Shown here piece by piece: positions 44,415-53,085 of a DNA stretch of 64,000 nucleotides. The stretch is taken from contig NZ_JAGXCY010000004.1 of assembly GCF_018310695.1 (NCBI RefSeq), positions 242,114-306,113 of the forward strand, read 5' to 3'. The translations under genes and the position numbers were made by a program. The stretch is from Paenibacillus sp. Marseille-Q4541 (GTDB lineage: Bacteria; Bacillota; Bacilli; Paenibacillales; Paenibacillaceae). The first letter of the stretch is position 1. Each line of letters opens with the position of its first letter. Below the pieces are notes generated by a model, which was not told the DNA's origin, did no database searches, and worked only from the letters and a program-made list of their open reading frames with translations.

Positions 44415-45869
44415 TTAATGCCACTCATTTCCATCTTGAGCAAGTAGTTCTAGTGCAGCTTCTGGACCTTCCGTACCGGCTTCATAATAATGAAGAGGTA
44501 CTTCATTTGCAGTAAATGCCTCAAGAATAGGCTGTACCCATTTCCAGGACAACTCTACTTCATCCCAGTGTGCAAAGAATGTCGCATCTCCACGCAAAGC
44601 ATCAAAAATTAGATTTTCGTAAGCTTCAGGTACATTATCATAAGAAGAGGTATAGCTCAGCTCCATAGGTTCAATCGTATCGTGATGCATCGGACTTTTC
44701 GCATTTAATTGAATTCGCATTCCCTCTTTTGGCCCGATATCGATAATAAGCAGGTTTGCACCCAGATTATCATCGGCAGGAACTCCCGTGTTCAGCGGTT
44801 TTTTAAACTCGACTACGATGCGTGTAGATTTCTCTTTAAGTCGTTTCCCCGTACGAACATAGAAAGGAACTTCTTTCCAGAACGGATCATCAAGGTACAC
44901 ACGTGCTGCAAAATACGTATCATTCTTAGAAGTAGATTCAATACCGGGCTCATCAAGATAAGACACAACTGGCTTCCCTTGAAGCTCCCCTGCGCGATAC
45001 TGAGCACGGACAATGTTCTTGTTAAGCTCCTCTTTCAAAAGTGGACTCATTGCCTCTGCTGTATTTTTTTTCTTGAAGCGAATCTCTTCTGGAGTTGATT
45101 TCTTCGGCAGATGCAGGGCAATCATCATCAGCAATTGCAACATATGATTCTGGAACATATCACGAACTGCGCCCGTTTGATCATAATAAGCAGCTCGTTC
45201 TTCCACCCCAACTGTTTCACTCGCAGTAATCTGGATATTGGAAATAAAGTGATTCCCCCACAGTGCTTGAATAACAGGGTTAGTTGCACTAAGTACTTCC
45301 ATATTCTGAACCATAGGTTTACCAAGGAAGTGATCGATCCGGTAAATTTCTTCTTCTGCAAAAGTATTACTTAGCTTCTCATTCAGACGACGTGCTGAAC
45401 TGAGATCATGTCCGAAAGGTTTTTCTATAATAAGCCGTTTCCAACCACTGCCTGAACCCAAACCGCTATTCTTAATATTCTCAGCGATCGGCTCAAAAAA
45501 TTCCGGCGCTACTGACAAGTAGAACATCCGGTTCTGTGGAATACCAAGCTCTTGTTCACGACGTTCAACAACGTCAAGTAATTTGTTGTAATCTTCAATA
45601 TTTTTATTATTTAAAGATGTGTAGCGAAACGCACCTAGGAAATCGCGAACCTTAGCAGCATCTTCAGGTGAACGGCGAGAAAAAGTATTTAATGAATCCT
45701 CTACTCTTGCCTGAAACTCACTATCGGATACTTCCTTTCTTCCAAGACCAATCACCGAAAAAGCTTTCGGCATTTTCTGATCAACATATAAATTATAAAG
45801 TGCTGGATATATCTTTCTTTTGGCTAGATCGCCTGTAGCCCCGAACAGGACAAATGTCATTGCTTCCAT
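44415..45869 (-). CDS. zwf: Glucose-6-phosphate 1-dehydrogenase, copy 1
   Basis: A 484-residue cytosolic enzyme that oxidises glucose 6-phosphate to the lactone. FGATGDLAKRKIYPALYNL (residues about 8-26) binds the cofactor, RIDHFLGK near residue 175 holds the catalytic His and substrate Lys, and EKPFGHD is conserved. AGGAGG lies nine bases before the ATG. The gene leads the zwf-gnd unit and is divergent from an HxlR-type regulator. A second zwf at 56-57.5 kb shares the same motifs but differs in length. Confidence 0.95.
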   Translation of the reverse strand: MEAMTFVLFGATGDLAKRKIYPALYNLYVDQKMPKAFSVIGLGRKEVSDSEFQARVEDSLNTFSRRSPEDAAKVRDFLGAFRYTSLNNKNIEDYNKLLDVVERREQELGIPQNRMFYLSVAPEFFEPIAENIKNSGLGSGSGWKRLIIEKPFGHDLSSARRLNEKLSNTFAEEEIYRIDHFLGKPMVQNMEVLSATNPVIQALWGNHFISNIQITASETVGVEERAAYYDQTGAVRDMFQNHMLQLLMMIALHLPKKSTPEEIRFKKKNTAEAMSPLLKEELNKNIVRAQYRAGELQGKPVVSYLDEPGIESTSKNDTYFAARVYLDDPFWKEVPFYVRTGKRLKEKSTRIVVEFKKPLNTGVPADDNLGANLLIIDIGPKEGMRIQLNAKSPMHHDTIEPMELSYTSSYDNVPEAYENLIFDALRGDATFFAHWDEVELSWKWVQPILEAFTANEVPLHYYEAGTEGPEAALELLAQDGNEWH

Positions 45870-46230
45870 GCGTATTGCCTCCTGATATCTACTCTATATT
45901 GTGCGACATTAGCATGCGAAGAATGCTTACTGTACATTCTGTCTATACATAACATCGGATATAGAATACTGAAAGAATCAGATTCTATATTCATTAATTT
46001 TAGGTTATTAAATGTAACCAATTAAGATTATGTAACCATAATACACCCATCCGACAACATTCGTCAATAAAAAATGTCTAATCTGTGAACATTAAATATA
46101 ACCTGTAATGATAGCGCTTTCTATGCTATTCTATAACTAATACTAATAAATATTTCAAAAAAACGAGACATAGTCCATTGCAATCCGTAGTTACTTATAG
46201 TAATCGTGCTTACAGGAAGGGGGCCTTACA
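45870..46230. other. Divergent intergenic region zwf / hxlR-like
   Basis: A 360-bp AT-rich region that must hold the promoters of both genes. It includes a cre-like sequence (46109-46122). No other clear structure was seen. Confidence 0.5.
46109..46122. promoter_or_regulatory. Possible CcpA (cre) site
   Basis: TGATAGCGCTTTCT matches the cre consensus TGWAANCGNTNWCA except at the fourth and last positions. It lies in the zwf/hxlR-like intergenic region, where carbon control would be plausible, but a match of this quality is expected by chance. Confidence 0.25.
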
Positions 46231-46557
46231 ATGGATGATAATTCCATGCCAAGTTACTTGGAGATGTGTGAAAAAGTGTCCCGTTCGTATCAGATTATTG
46301 GACGTAAATGGGTTGCACCTATTATTCATACCTTGATGGAGGAACCCAAGCGATTTAGTGAAATCCATGCCGTGATACCCGATTTAAGTAAACGTGTACT
46401 GGGAGAACGTATGAAAGAACTAGAAGAAGAGGGCATTATCCTTCGCAATGTCATTGCAGATCGTCCGGTTAGAACTGAGTATTCCTTAACGCGAAAAGGA
46501 ACCGAACTGGCCAGAGCATTAAATGCCGTTGGGCGCTGGGCTAAAGAATGGTTGTAA
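46231..46557 (+). CDS. HxlR family transcriptional regulator
   Basis: A 108-residue winged helix-turn-helix protein. The YQIIGRKWVAPIIHTLMEEPKRFSEI region is the HxlR start helix, followed by PDLSKRVLGERMKELEEEGII (recognition helix) and the wing VRTEYSLTRKG. The usual N-terminal Cys is present (Cys11, MCEKVS). HxlR proteins sense aldehydes, disulfide stress or quinones. It is divergent from zwf, so zwf-gnd could be its target; this is inference from position. Confidence 0.88.
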   Translation: MDDNSMPSYLEMCEKVSRSYQIIGRKWVAPIIHTLMEEPKRFSEIHAVIPDLSKRVLGERMKELEEEGIILRNVIADRPVRTEYSLTRKGTELARALNAVGRWAKEWL

Positions 46558-46606
46558 ACATCAGTAAAGATTTCAAAACAAAAACCAAACCAAACAATAC
46601 AATACA

Positions 46607-46648
46607 AAAGCCTTCCAATCTCCGTTAGTGTAATGGATTTGGAAGGTT
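46607..46648 (-). terminator. Terminator of the lipoprotein gene
   Basis: Minus-strand CCTTCCAAATCC / GGAGATTGGAAGG hairpin followed by CTTTTGT; on the plus strand it can also stop the hxlR-like gene. Confidence 0.75.
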
Positions 46649-46672
46649 CTTGTGTTGTTTGTTGATATCAAT

Positions 46673-47584
46673 TTAATTCTCAGGAACAAGCCCCTGAATT
46701 TCTTTGTAAGTCAGACCTGCCGGCGACTCCGCAGAGTACTCCTGTGAAGGCTGATACCCTTCCTCTTTCCACTGTCTTGTTACTTTAGGACTGATTAATG
46801 TATTTGGCAAAAGCTGCAGAGAATTCCCATTCCCCTTCGTGTCAGCTGCTAGTTTCGCTTTGGCTTCCGAAATGTTAGCCACTTTATCGAGAGCAATACT
46901 ATATTGGTAGTGATAACTATTGTTGTCTTGGGAATATGCATAGTAGCTGCGGTGAAGGATGCTGACATCGGGGTTATCAGGATCATCGTTCTCTAGATAT
47001 TCATCAAGCAAAATATGATAAGTAACACCAGATATAGATTGATAAGGCCCTTGTTCAATCCATTGGTCAAATTGTGGTGTTACCTCATCACCATTGTCCC
47101 TTACTTTATAAGAACGCACCTCTTTCTTAGTATGCACCTGAAGATAAACCTCGCTGTTCTCTTTGTCATAACTAATAAGCACCGTCTCACGATCCGAAAG
47201 ATGTATTGTCATCTGCAGACTCATCTCAGTATTAAGCTGTTGTATAGAAATCGTTTCTCTAGGATCTACCTGGCTGTACCACATGAGGATGGAGTTTGTA
47301 TCTTCTTCGGAGAGTTCTGTCATCATTCCCATATCTTCTTCATTCACCACGTCTTTGTCGTAGTCAATATAATCTAAAGTCACCTTGTTCCCAATCATCG
47401 CCTTTGGCAAAAAAACAGGATCTGCGTTTCCTGAAGGTGCATTTTCCTCAGAAATGATTTGTACCGTATCGCCATGTGGTTTCTGATGACCTTCCAAATC
47501 TGAAGTTCTACTCGTACAGGCTGTAAGAAACACGATACTTATGCTTATACCTATTCTTGCGAATCTTATCCACCTTGCTCTCAT
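46673..47584 (-). CDS. Hypothetical lipoprotein
   Basis: A 303-residue protein from ATG 47584 (GGGGG seven bases upstream; the frame opens at 47638). The N-terminus is basic, then hydrophobic, ending in FLTAC, a lipobox with Cys23. The mature part is acidic and soluble, with no domain I can name. It lies on the outer face of the membrane. It is divergent from the aadK-like gene and shows no partner. Confidence 0.7.
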   Translation of the reverse strand: MRARWIRFARIGISISIVFLTACTSRTSDLEGHQKPHGDTVQIISEENAPSGNADPVFLPKAMIGNKVTLDYIDYDKDVVNEEDMGMMTELSEEDTNSILMWYSQVDPRETISIQQLNTEMSLQMTIHLSDRETVLISYDKENSEVYLQVHTKKEVRSYKVRDNGDEVTPQFDQWIEQGPYQSISGVTYHILLDEYLENDDPDNPDVSILHRSYYAYSQDNNSYHYQYSIALDKVANISEAKAKLAADTKGNGNSLQLLPNTLISPKVTRQWKEEGYQPSQEYSAESPAGLTYKEIQGLVPEN

Positions 47585-47705
47585 TCCCTTTCCCCCTATA
47601 ACAACGCTTTTTGCCCTTAGCAACAGACAATCCATCAAAGTGGTATGATGAACTTATACACTTAAAAGATTCTGGTTCCTAACTTTAACAAAGGAGTTAT
47701 TTGTG

Positions 47706-48578
47706 ATGAGAACAGAACAGCAAATGATCGACCTCATCTTGTCCGTTGCCAATAAAGATGAGCGGGTTCGTGCAGTAGCCATGAATGGATCCCGTACGAA
47801 CCCTAACGTTCCAAAAGATCCTTTTCAAGATTATGATATCGTATTCCTTGTTACCGATCTGAATTCGTTTATAACCAATCCAGACTGGGTCCAAGTATTT
47901 GGTGAACAAATCATAATGCAAACTCCTGAAAACATGTCTTTGTTCCCTCCCGGACTCGGAGGTAGATTCACCTATCTGATGTTATTCACAGACGGTAACC
48001 GTATTGATCTCATGCTAATCCCTACTGCGGAAAAAGAAACATATTGCCGGGAAGATAAGTTAACACGTATTTTGCTAGATAAGGATAGCTCTCTTCCCGA
48101 TCTTCCGGCCCCCTCTGATGAGGATTATTGTGTAAAGCCGCCAACGGCTGCCCATTATGCTGACTGCTGCAGTGAGTTCTGGTGGGTATCCACTTACGTA
48201 GCCAAAGGGTTATGGAGACAAGAATTACTTTATGCACTAGAACATCTGAACGGTCCTGTGAGATCTATGCTAATGCAAATGCTGAACTGGCGAGTTGGTC
48301 TTGAGAATCATACTGCGGTAAACACAGGAAAGTCTCATAAATATTTGCAGTCCTATCTGAGTAAAGACACATGGGACATGGTCTTATCTACTTTTCCTAA
48401 AGCAACCTATCACGAGACTTGGAGAGCGCTTTTTACAATGGTGGAACTGTTCCGTGAGACAGCACTTATGGTTGGAGGGCATTACCGCTTTCTATATAAC
48501 CATGAAGAAGACAGTAAAGTTTTACACTACTTGCAGCATGTGAATCAGCTTCCGAAGGATGCTAAGGAGATTTATTAA
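47706..48578 (+). CDS. Aminoglycoside 6-adenylyltransferase (AadK/ANT(6)-like)
   Basis: A 290-residue nucleotidyltransferase. The catalytic G-S-x motif is MNGSRTNPNVPKDPFQDYDIVFLV (residues about 27-50), with the DxD-type DYD pair, and LMLFTDGNRIDLMLIP gives the third acidic residue. The C-terminal helical part (YCCEFWWVSTYVAKGLWRQEL-like) completes the ANT(6) layout. These enzymes transfer AMP to position 6 of streptomycin. The chromosomal core setting, without mobile elements, suggests an intrinsic AadK-type gene; whether it gives resistance is not known. ATG 47706 has AAAGGAG nine bases upstream. Confidence 0.88.
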   Translation: MRTEQQMIDLILSVANKDERVRAVAMNGSRTNPNVPKDPFQDYDIVFLVTDLNSFITNPDWVQVFGEQIIMQTPENMSLFPPGLGGRFTYLMLFTDGNRIDLMLIPTAEKETYCREDKLTRILLDKDSSLPDLPAPSDEDYCVKPPTAAHYADCCSEFWWVSTYVAKGLWRQELLYALEHLNGPVRSMLMQMLNWRVGLENHTAVNTGKSHKYLQSYLSKDTWDMVLSTFPKATYHETWRALFTMVELFRETALMVGGHYRFLYNHEEDSKVLHYLQHVNQLPKDAKEIY

Positions 48579-48587
48579 CTTTTCTTC

Positions 48588-48639
48588 ATAAAAAAAACCG
48601 GAGAACGTGAAATAATGATCATTTCAACGTTACTCCGGG
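48588..48639 (-). terminator. Terminator of the DUF1002 gene
   Basis: Minus-strand CCGGAGTAACGTTGAAATG... / ...CATTATTTCACGTTCTCCGG, an extended stem followed by seven T. Confidence 0.9.
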
Positions 48640-48650
48640 GTTACCAATTT

Positions 48651-49532
48651 TTACGAGAACCAACCTTTTATGATATCAATTAGTCCAACAAAGAAATTTT
48701 TGATGCTAGCAATGATCCCTTGACCTTGCTCCGATTCAATAAAATCAGTAAATTGCTGCTTCGCTTTGTCCAGTTGATCTCCAACCGCATTCCAGTTAAT
48801 GTTGGCATCCTTCATGTTCATAAAAAGGTCTACCAGCCCACTCAGTTGTGCTTCTGGTATTGCAATATTTAAATTACTTGCCGTATCTTCAACCAGTGTT
48901 TGCATCGCTTCTCTTGTTTGAGGTTGTTTCTCTGCGAGCTGTTCTTTGATATTCGTCATGAGGGTTGTTGTTTCTTCCACCCCGATGGAGTCTGAAAGTT
49001 TGGCAGTTTTAACAATTTCCTCATTGGCTACTTGCTTTTGTTCTTCAGGAATCTTAGTGTCAGTTGTCGTTTCGTAAGCTTTAATAATTCCGGTTAGAGC
49101 TGCAGTACCTGATACGTCAAAAGGAGCTGTGATCGTAACATGTGCATCCTTTACTCCTGCAGTGATCATTGCATTCAGGTACATATCATTCGTTACCCAG
49201 TTAATATGATTCGTAGTTACAGACAGACCACTTCCAGGCTTGCCGATGACGATTTTTGCAGAACTAAGTGCCCTGCTACCGATTTGTGCTTTGGACAAAT
49301 AGTTGCCTAGATATTTATGTTCCTCTTGGTTTGTAACCTTAAGTTCTGTAGCATTATTTGGCGCTTCAAGATCAGCCAATACTTTTACTTTTTGGTCATT
49401 CGTTAAGTCTTCCCCTAAAATAACGATGACATCTCCCTCAGCTGCATCGGCATAAACTGCTTTTGGACTGCATAACACAACAACCAAGAACACCGACAAC
49501 ACGAGAGCTGTCCATTTGCGAAGATTGTTCAT
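48651..49532 (-). CDS. DUF1002 family secreted protein (YpuA-like)
   Basis: A 293-residue exported protein. The signal peptide (WTALVLSVFLVVVLCSPKAVYADA) probably ends after AYA-like VYA. The body has the DUF1002 features ILGEDLTNDQKVKVL, ALSSAKIVI and HVTITAPFDVSGTAALTGI, and the C-terminus ends in a hydrophobic segment (IIASIKNFFVGLIDIIKGWF) that may associate with the membrane. Its function is unknown; B. subtilis YpuA is of the same family and is linked to the envelope-stress regulon by some reports. Confidence 0.85.
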   Translation of the reverse strand: MNNLRKWTALVLSVFLVVVLCSPKAVYADAAEGDVIVILGEDLTNDQKVKVLADLEAPNNATELKVTNQEEHKYLGNYLSKAQIGSRALSSAKIVIGKPGSGLSVTTNHINWVTNDMYLNAMITAGVKDAHVTITAPFDVSGTAALTGIIKAYETTTDTKIPEEQKQVANEEIVKTAKLSDSIGVEETTTLMTNIKEQLAEKQPQTREAMQTLVEDTASNLNIAIPEAQLSGLVDLFMNMKDANINWNAVGDQLDKAKQQFTDFIESEQGQGIIASIKNFFVGLIDIIKGWFS

Positions 49533-49888
49533 TTTGACTCTCCTTTTTTACATACGTAATCATAGTTTTCTTACATGTCAGAGTTACAATAAACAGGGGT
49601 GTTTCTCTCTCTATCTATGATCTATATATAATCCCCGTTCCCTATAGTATATCATGGTTCATAGAACCTCTGCCTTAAGGGAGGATTAGGGTTGCCATAC
49701 TCCTAGTAAGATGCTGCGTCCTTTAACATCCACTTTATCTCCAATTGCATTCCCACGAAGACTACCCCACATAATAATTTCTAATGTTCCCTTGTTATAA
49801 AGACGTAACAGAAGTATGTAAAGTTCCATGTATCTGAGCCTAATCTACACGGTAATACTCAAATCTTTTCATATTAGATCTAAGATTC
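49533..49888. other. Intergenic region upstream of the DUF1002 gene
   Basis: A 356-bp stretch between two minus-strand genes. It should contain the DUF1002 promoter. It also contains a short protein-like minus-strand frame at 49686-49829, listed separately; no other structure was seen. Confidence 0.5.
49686..49829 (-). other. Protein-like short frame, possible gene remnant
   Basis: A 47-codon minus-strand frame whose second half (MWGSLRGNAIGDKVDVKGR and ILLGVWQP) looks like a real protein C-terminus. No convincing ribosome-binding site precedes it, and a ten-codon frame MKRFEYYRVD in another frame ends just upstream, so this could be the eroded remainder of a small gene. I do not assign a function. 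Confidence 0.25.
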
Positions 49889-50872
49889 CTAACTGTTATG
49901 TATTGCTCCCTCCTTCCAACGTTTCTTCCTCTCATACATTTTTCTATCTGCTTCTATAAACAAACTGTCCATCTTTCCAATAGACTGCTCATTCCACGCA
50001 TAATCGATCGACATTTGTATTCTCACGTCTGTAGAATCTTTGTTATAACTCGATATATCTGTTTGAATGCTTTGGATCATTTCCTGAGCCATAAGCATTG
50101 TTGTATTTATTAATAAGATGGCAAACTCATCGCCACCAATTCTGGAGACGATCACACTGTCTGTAGAATATGTATTTAACAGATTAGAAGAAACCTTAAT
50201 TAGATGATCTCCCTTTTTATGTCCATAATGATCATTGTAATATTTCAGTTCATCCAGATCTGCAATCACAATGGCGATGGGGATATTTTCGCTCTCGTTG
50301 AATGTATCCATGAGTCCTTCAAAATAATCACGATTGTATAAACCTGTTAATCGGTCATGTGTTAAGCGATACTTCAATTCCTCTTCGAGCTGTCTCTTCT
50401 CAGTAATGTCTCGTAAGATACCTTGTATGGCAACTAGTTCTCCATTAAGATACACAGGGGTTGTATACTCTTCAAAAAGTGTATATCGACCTTCTTGCAT
50501 CGCTTCTTCCCCCATAGCAATTCGATAAATAATCGACTGATTATAGTCTACTTCTCCCCTTACCTTCTTCATAAGCATTTCGGTATCATCAGGATGAACA
50601 CGCTCAAAGGCCATCTCCGGATGATCATATACCAGCTTTCCTTTTTCCTCACCAAAGGTAACCTCAAATGGAGGATTAGCGTACCGATATCTCCACTTCG
50701 GTTTTAATTCAAAATAATAAAATCCATCCCTTGTATTTTCGACTAATCCGATTAACCTTCTTTCACCTTCTGAGAATATTTCATTTTTCCTATCCCTTAC
50801 ATTTTTATTGCGTAAACAAAGGATACAGACGATGACCATACTAGAAATGAAGCCAAAAATATATGAAATCAC
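49889..50872 (-). CDS. Membrane-anchored PAS-GGDEF protein (putative diguanylate cyclase)
   Basis: A 327-residue protein with one N-terminal span (residues about 3-19), a PAS domain (about 35-155, ending in the PAC-like GILRDITEKRQLEEEL), and a GGDEF domain with the intact active site GGDEF at 246-250. The upstream RxxD inhibitory site is absent (TDSV at the position expected). It should make c-di-GMP from GTP, subject to a signal sensed by the PAS domain. It stands alone, so no effector can be named. The start ATG is near a weak site. Confidence 0.88.
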   Translation of the reverse strand: MISYIFGFISSMVIVCILCLRNKNVRDRKNEIFSEGERRLIGLVENTRDGFYYFELKPKWRYRYANPPFEVTFGEEKGKLVYDHPEMAFERVHPDDTEMLMKKVRGEVDYNQSIIYRIAMGEEAMQEGRYTLFEEYTTPVYLNGELVAIQGILRDITEKRQLEEELKYRLTHDRLTGLYNRDYFEGLMDTFNESENIPIAIVIADLDELKYYNDHYGHKKGDHLIKVSSNLLNTYSTDSVIVSRIGGDEFAILLINTTMLMAQEMIQSIQTDISSYNKDSTDVRIQMSIDYAWNEQSIGKMDSLFIEADRKMYERKKRWKEGAIHNS

Positions 50873-51021
50873 GGATATACCACTTCTCCCAGTTAACTGT
50901 CTATGCGTGTTTCCTTATTTTACCACGTTTATTAAACTATCTAAAGGGAGCAGTTCCCACCGGTTCGGTATAACAGATGCATTTATTTTCGGTATTTGAC
51001 CACTACTTTACAGAATAAATA

Positions 51022-51083
51022 GAAAAAAAGAGAAAGATCACTAGGCTCAGCGTTCATTCTGCTGCCCAGTATCTTCCTCTTTC
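51022..51083 (-). terminator. Terminator of the TrmH/SpoU gene
   Basis: Minus-strand AAAGAGGAAGATACT / AGTGATCTTTCTCTTT stem with a loop of about 25 bases, followed by T residues. Confidence 0.75.
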
Positions 51084-51110
51084 ATTTGAATTAATCTATT
51101 CATTCATTGG

Positions 51111-51905
51111 TTAAAAGTGTCGCTGCCTCATCGCTTCAAACAAGAGCACCGTTGCCGCCATCGCTGCATTAAGCGACTCAGCCTGTCCCTTACTTGGGAT
51201 AATGACAGCATCATCAACGAGTCTGCTCACTTCGTCAGATACGCCGCTTCCCTCATTTCCGATTACGAGCCAGCGTGATCCTTTAAAATCATAAGAGTAA
51301 CATGAGTGTTCCGCAGTCAGTGAAGTACTCACCAAAGTGACACCCGCTTGTTTTGCCGCAGGTAGAACTTCACTAAGATCCGCCTCCACTACAGGAAGAT
51401 GAAAGAACGATCCCATAGTTGACCTGATCGTCTTGGGATTGTATACATCCGCGCTGCCGCGTCCTAGAATAACTCCATCTGCTCCCGCTGCGTCAGCACT
51501 TCGAATGATCGTACCTACATTTCCAGGGTCCTGTAGACGGTCAAGTACAATAACGAGGCTATCCGGCTTAACTAATAGTTCATCCACTTGTTTCTCATCC
51601 TTGCGAATAACAGCAAATACGGCTTGTGGAGTCACCGTGTCTGTACATTTTGCAATCACTGCTGCAGATACCGCAATCCATTCTACAGTTGACGCTGTAC
51701 GAGGATATGCGCCAAGCTCGCTAGGAATTCCTTTATCCATATCGTAGGCAATACATTCTATCATAGCGCCATGCTCAAGTGCTTCCTGCACTAAATGCAC
51801 ACCTTCAATTATGTATTTCCCTTGTCTTGTCCGATGCTTCTTCTCGAGAAGCTGAGCCCAATCCTTTACACGAGGGTTGTGCACAGAAGCAATTTCCATA
51901 TTCAA
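51111..51905 (-). CDS. TrmH/SpoU family RNA methyltransferase (YsgA-like)
   Basis: A 264-residue SPOUT methyltransferase with an N-terminal RNA-substrate-binding domain (VKDWAQLLEKKHRTRQGKYIIEG) and a C-terminal trefoil-knot domain: VLDRLQDPGNVGTIIRSADAAG (motif 1), LVIGNEGSGVS (motif 2) and VIIPSKGQAESLNAAMAATVLLFEA (motif 3). It probably 2'-O-methylates rRNA or tRNA using S-adenosylmethionine. In B. subtilis ysgA lies by sspI; here sspI is also close, 0.8 kb away. Confidence 0.92.
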   Translation of the reverse strand: MNMEIASVHNPRVKDWAQLLEKKHRTRQGKYIIEGVHLVQEALEHGAMIECIAYDMDKGIPSELGAYPRTASTVEWIAVSAAVIAKCTDTVTPQAVFAVIRKDEKQVDELLVKPDSLVIVLDRLQDPGNVGTIIRSADAAGADGVILGRGSADVYNPKTIRSTMGSFFHLPVVEADLSEVLPAAKQAGVTLVSTSLTAEHSCYSYDFKGSRWLVIGNEGSGVSDEVSRLVDDAVIIPSKGQAESLNAAMAATVLLFEAMRQRHF

Positions 51906-51936
51906 TTCCCTTCTTTATATGTTTCACTAGTTCATA

Positions 51937-52599
51937 TTATTTTGAGTAAGCCAGCTCCATTTTGCTAAGATCATCCTTATGACCCACAATAATGAGAACA
52001 TCGTCTGGATGTATGCTATCTTCGGCATACGGTGAAATGTTCATATGCGTACCTCGCCGGATCGCAATTACATTGCATCCATAGTGAGCACGAATATTAA
52101 GCTGCTTCAGATTTTGACCTACGATGTTTGAGGAAGCCTTCATCTCCAGAATGCTATATTCATCAGATAGTTCGATGTAATCTAAAATGTTAGGTGAGGC
52201 TAGATGATGAGCTACTCTCATCCCCATGTCCCTCTCCGGATAAACCACTTTATCTGCACCGATTTTCTCAAGTACCTTGCCGTGAAGTTCCGTTTTTGCT
52301 TTTACGACAAGAGTAGTAATCCCCATATCTTTTAGGATTAGCGTTGTAAGAATGCTTGCCTGAATATCTTCACCAATTGATACAACCACAACATCAAAAT
52401 TACGTATCCCAAGCGCTCGAAGCGCTTCTTCATCAGTGGAATCAGCAGAAACCGCGTGGGTCACTACATCTGATATTTCCTGTGTTCTTTGCTCATCCCG
52501 ATCAATGGCGAGCACATCAAAACCCATTTCGCTAAGCACGCTCGCGACACTGGATCCGAAGCGGCCCATACCGATGACGGCATATTGCTTCTTGGCCAT
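51937..52599 (-). CDS. Ktr potassium uptake regulatory subunit (RCK/TrkA-N)
   Basis: A 220-residue cytoplasmic protein from ATG 52599 (AGGAGG nine bases upstream; the frame runs to 52737 but into the sspI control region). RCK_N: YAVIGMGRFGSSVASVLSEMG and DRDEQRTQE bind ATP/ADP or NAD; RCK_C begins near residue 135. It matches KtrA/KtrC in length (about 221) and gates a KtrB/KtrD-type channel not found in this window, so it more likely resembles the unlinked KtrC. Confidence 0.88.
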   Translation of the reverse strand: MAKKQYAVIGMGRFGSSVASVLSEMGFDVLAIDRDEQRTQEISDVVTHAVSADSTDEEALRALGIRNFDVVVVSIGEDIQASILTTLILKDMGITTLVVKAKTELHGKVLEKIGADKVVYPERDMGMRVAHHLASPNILDYIELSDEYSILEMKASSNIVGQNLKQLNIRAHYGCNVIAIRRGTHMNISPYAEDSIHPDDVLIIVGHKDDLSKMELAYSK

Positions 52600-52730
52600 A
52601 ATAGAGTTACCTCCTGCGGTGCATTTCATCCTATGTAGTATATCACAATGTATGAAAAACTTGAATGTAAGCGAGATGAGCGGGGAACAGTATAGAAGCA
52701 GGAAAAGACTGAATTTGGAGGGACAAGCGA

Positions 52731-52964
52731 ATGCCAATCGTTATGGATTTGCGTCAAGCCATTGTTCATAAGGTTCACGGCAAAACCGATCAAGAGCTCA
52801 AAGAAATGATCGAAGGTTCAGTTGATGGTCCGGAAGCTGCGCTACCGGGACTTGGATCTATTTTCGAAATGATCTGGAAAGAGCTCCCTTCAGACAAGCA
52901 GAATGAATTGGTTAAAGTAGCTCAATCTCATCTAAAAACCGTTCAGCCTGTGCCGTTAACCTAA
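52731..52964 (+). CDS. sspI: Small acid-soluble spore protein SspI
   Basis: A 77-residue minor SASP, with the family core LPGLGSIFEMIWKELPSDKQNEL near residues 38-60 and MDLRQAIVHKVHG at the start. SspI is a forespore-expressed minor spore protein in B. subtilis, adjacent to ysgA there and close to it here. GGAGGG lies eight bases before the ATG. I did not find a convincing sigma-G promoter upstream. Confidence 0.92.
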   Translation: MPIVMDLRQAIVHKVHGKTDQELKEMIEGSVDGPEAALPGLGSIFEMIWKELPSDKQNELVKVAQSHLKTVQPVPLT

Positions 52965-52994
52965 GTTCCATATCTGTTTTTAGACTGCATAAAA

Positions 52995-53034
52995 ATAGAT
53001 CCCCCCACCCCAGTACAGGGGCGGAGGGATTTAT
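52995..53034. terminator. Terminator between sspI and prfC
   Basis: ATCCCCCCACCCC / GGGGCGGAGGGAT, an 11-bp G-C rich stem (52999-53030) with T-rich sequence on both sides, between convergent genes. Confidence 0.8.
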
Positions 53035-53085
53035 TATATCTAGGGCAACTTCTTAATCCCGCGGCTCTTGCATCACCACGGATGC

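Noticed and set aside
52660..52730. A sigma-G promoter for sspI
   Set aside because: GAATG and CAGTATA can be seen, but the spacing is about 20 bases and the -10 is poor; not convincing.
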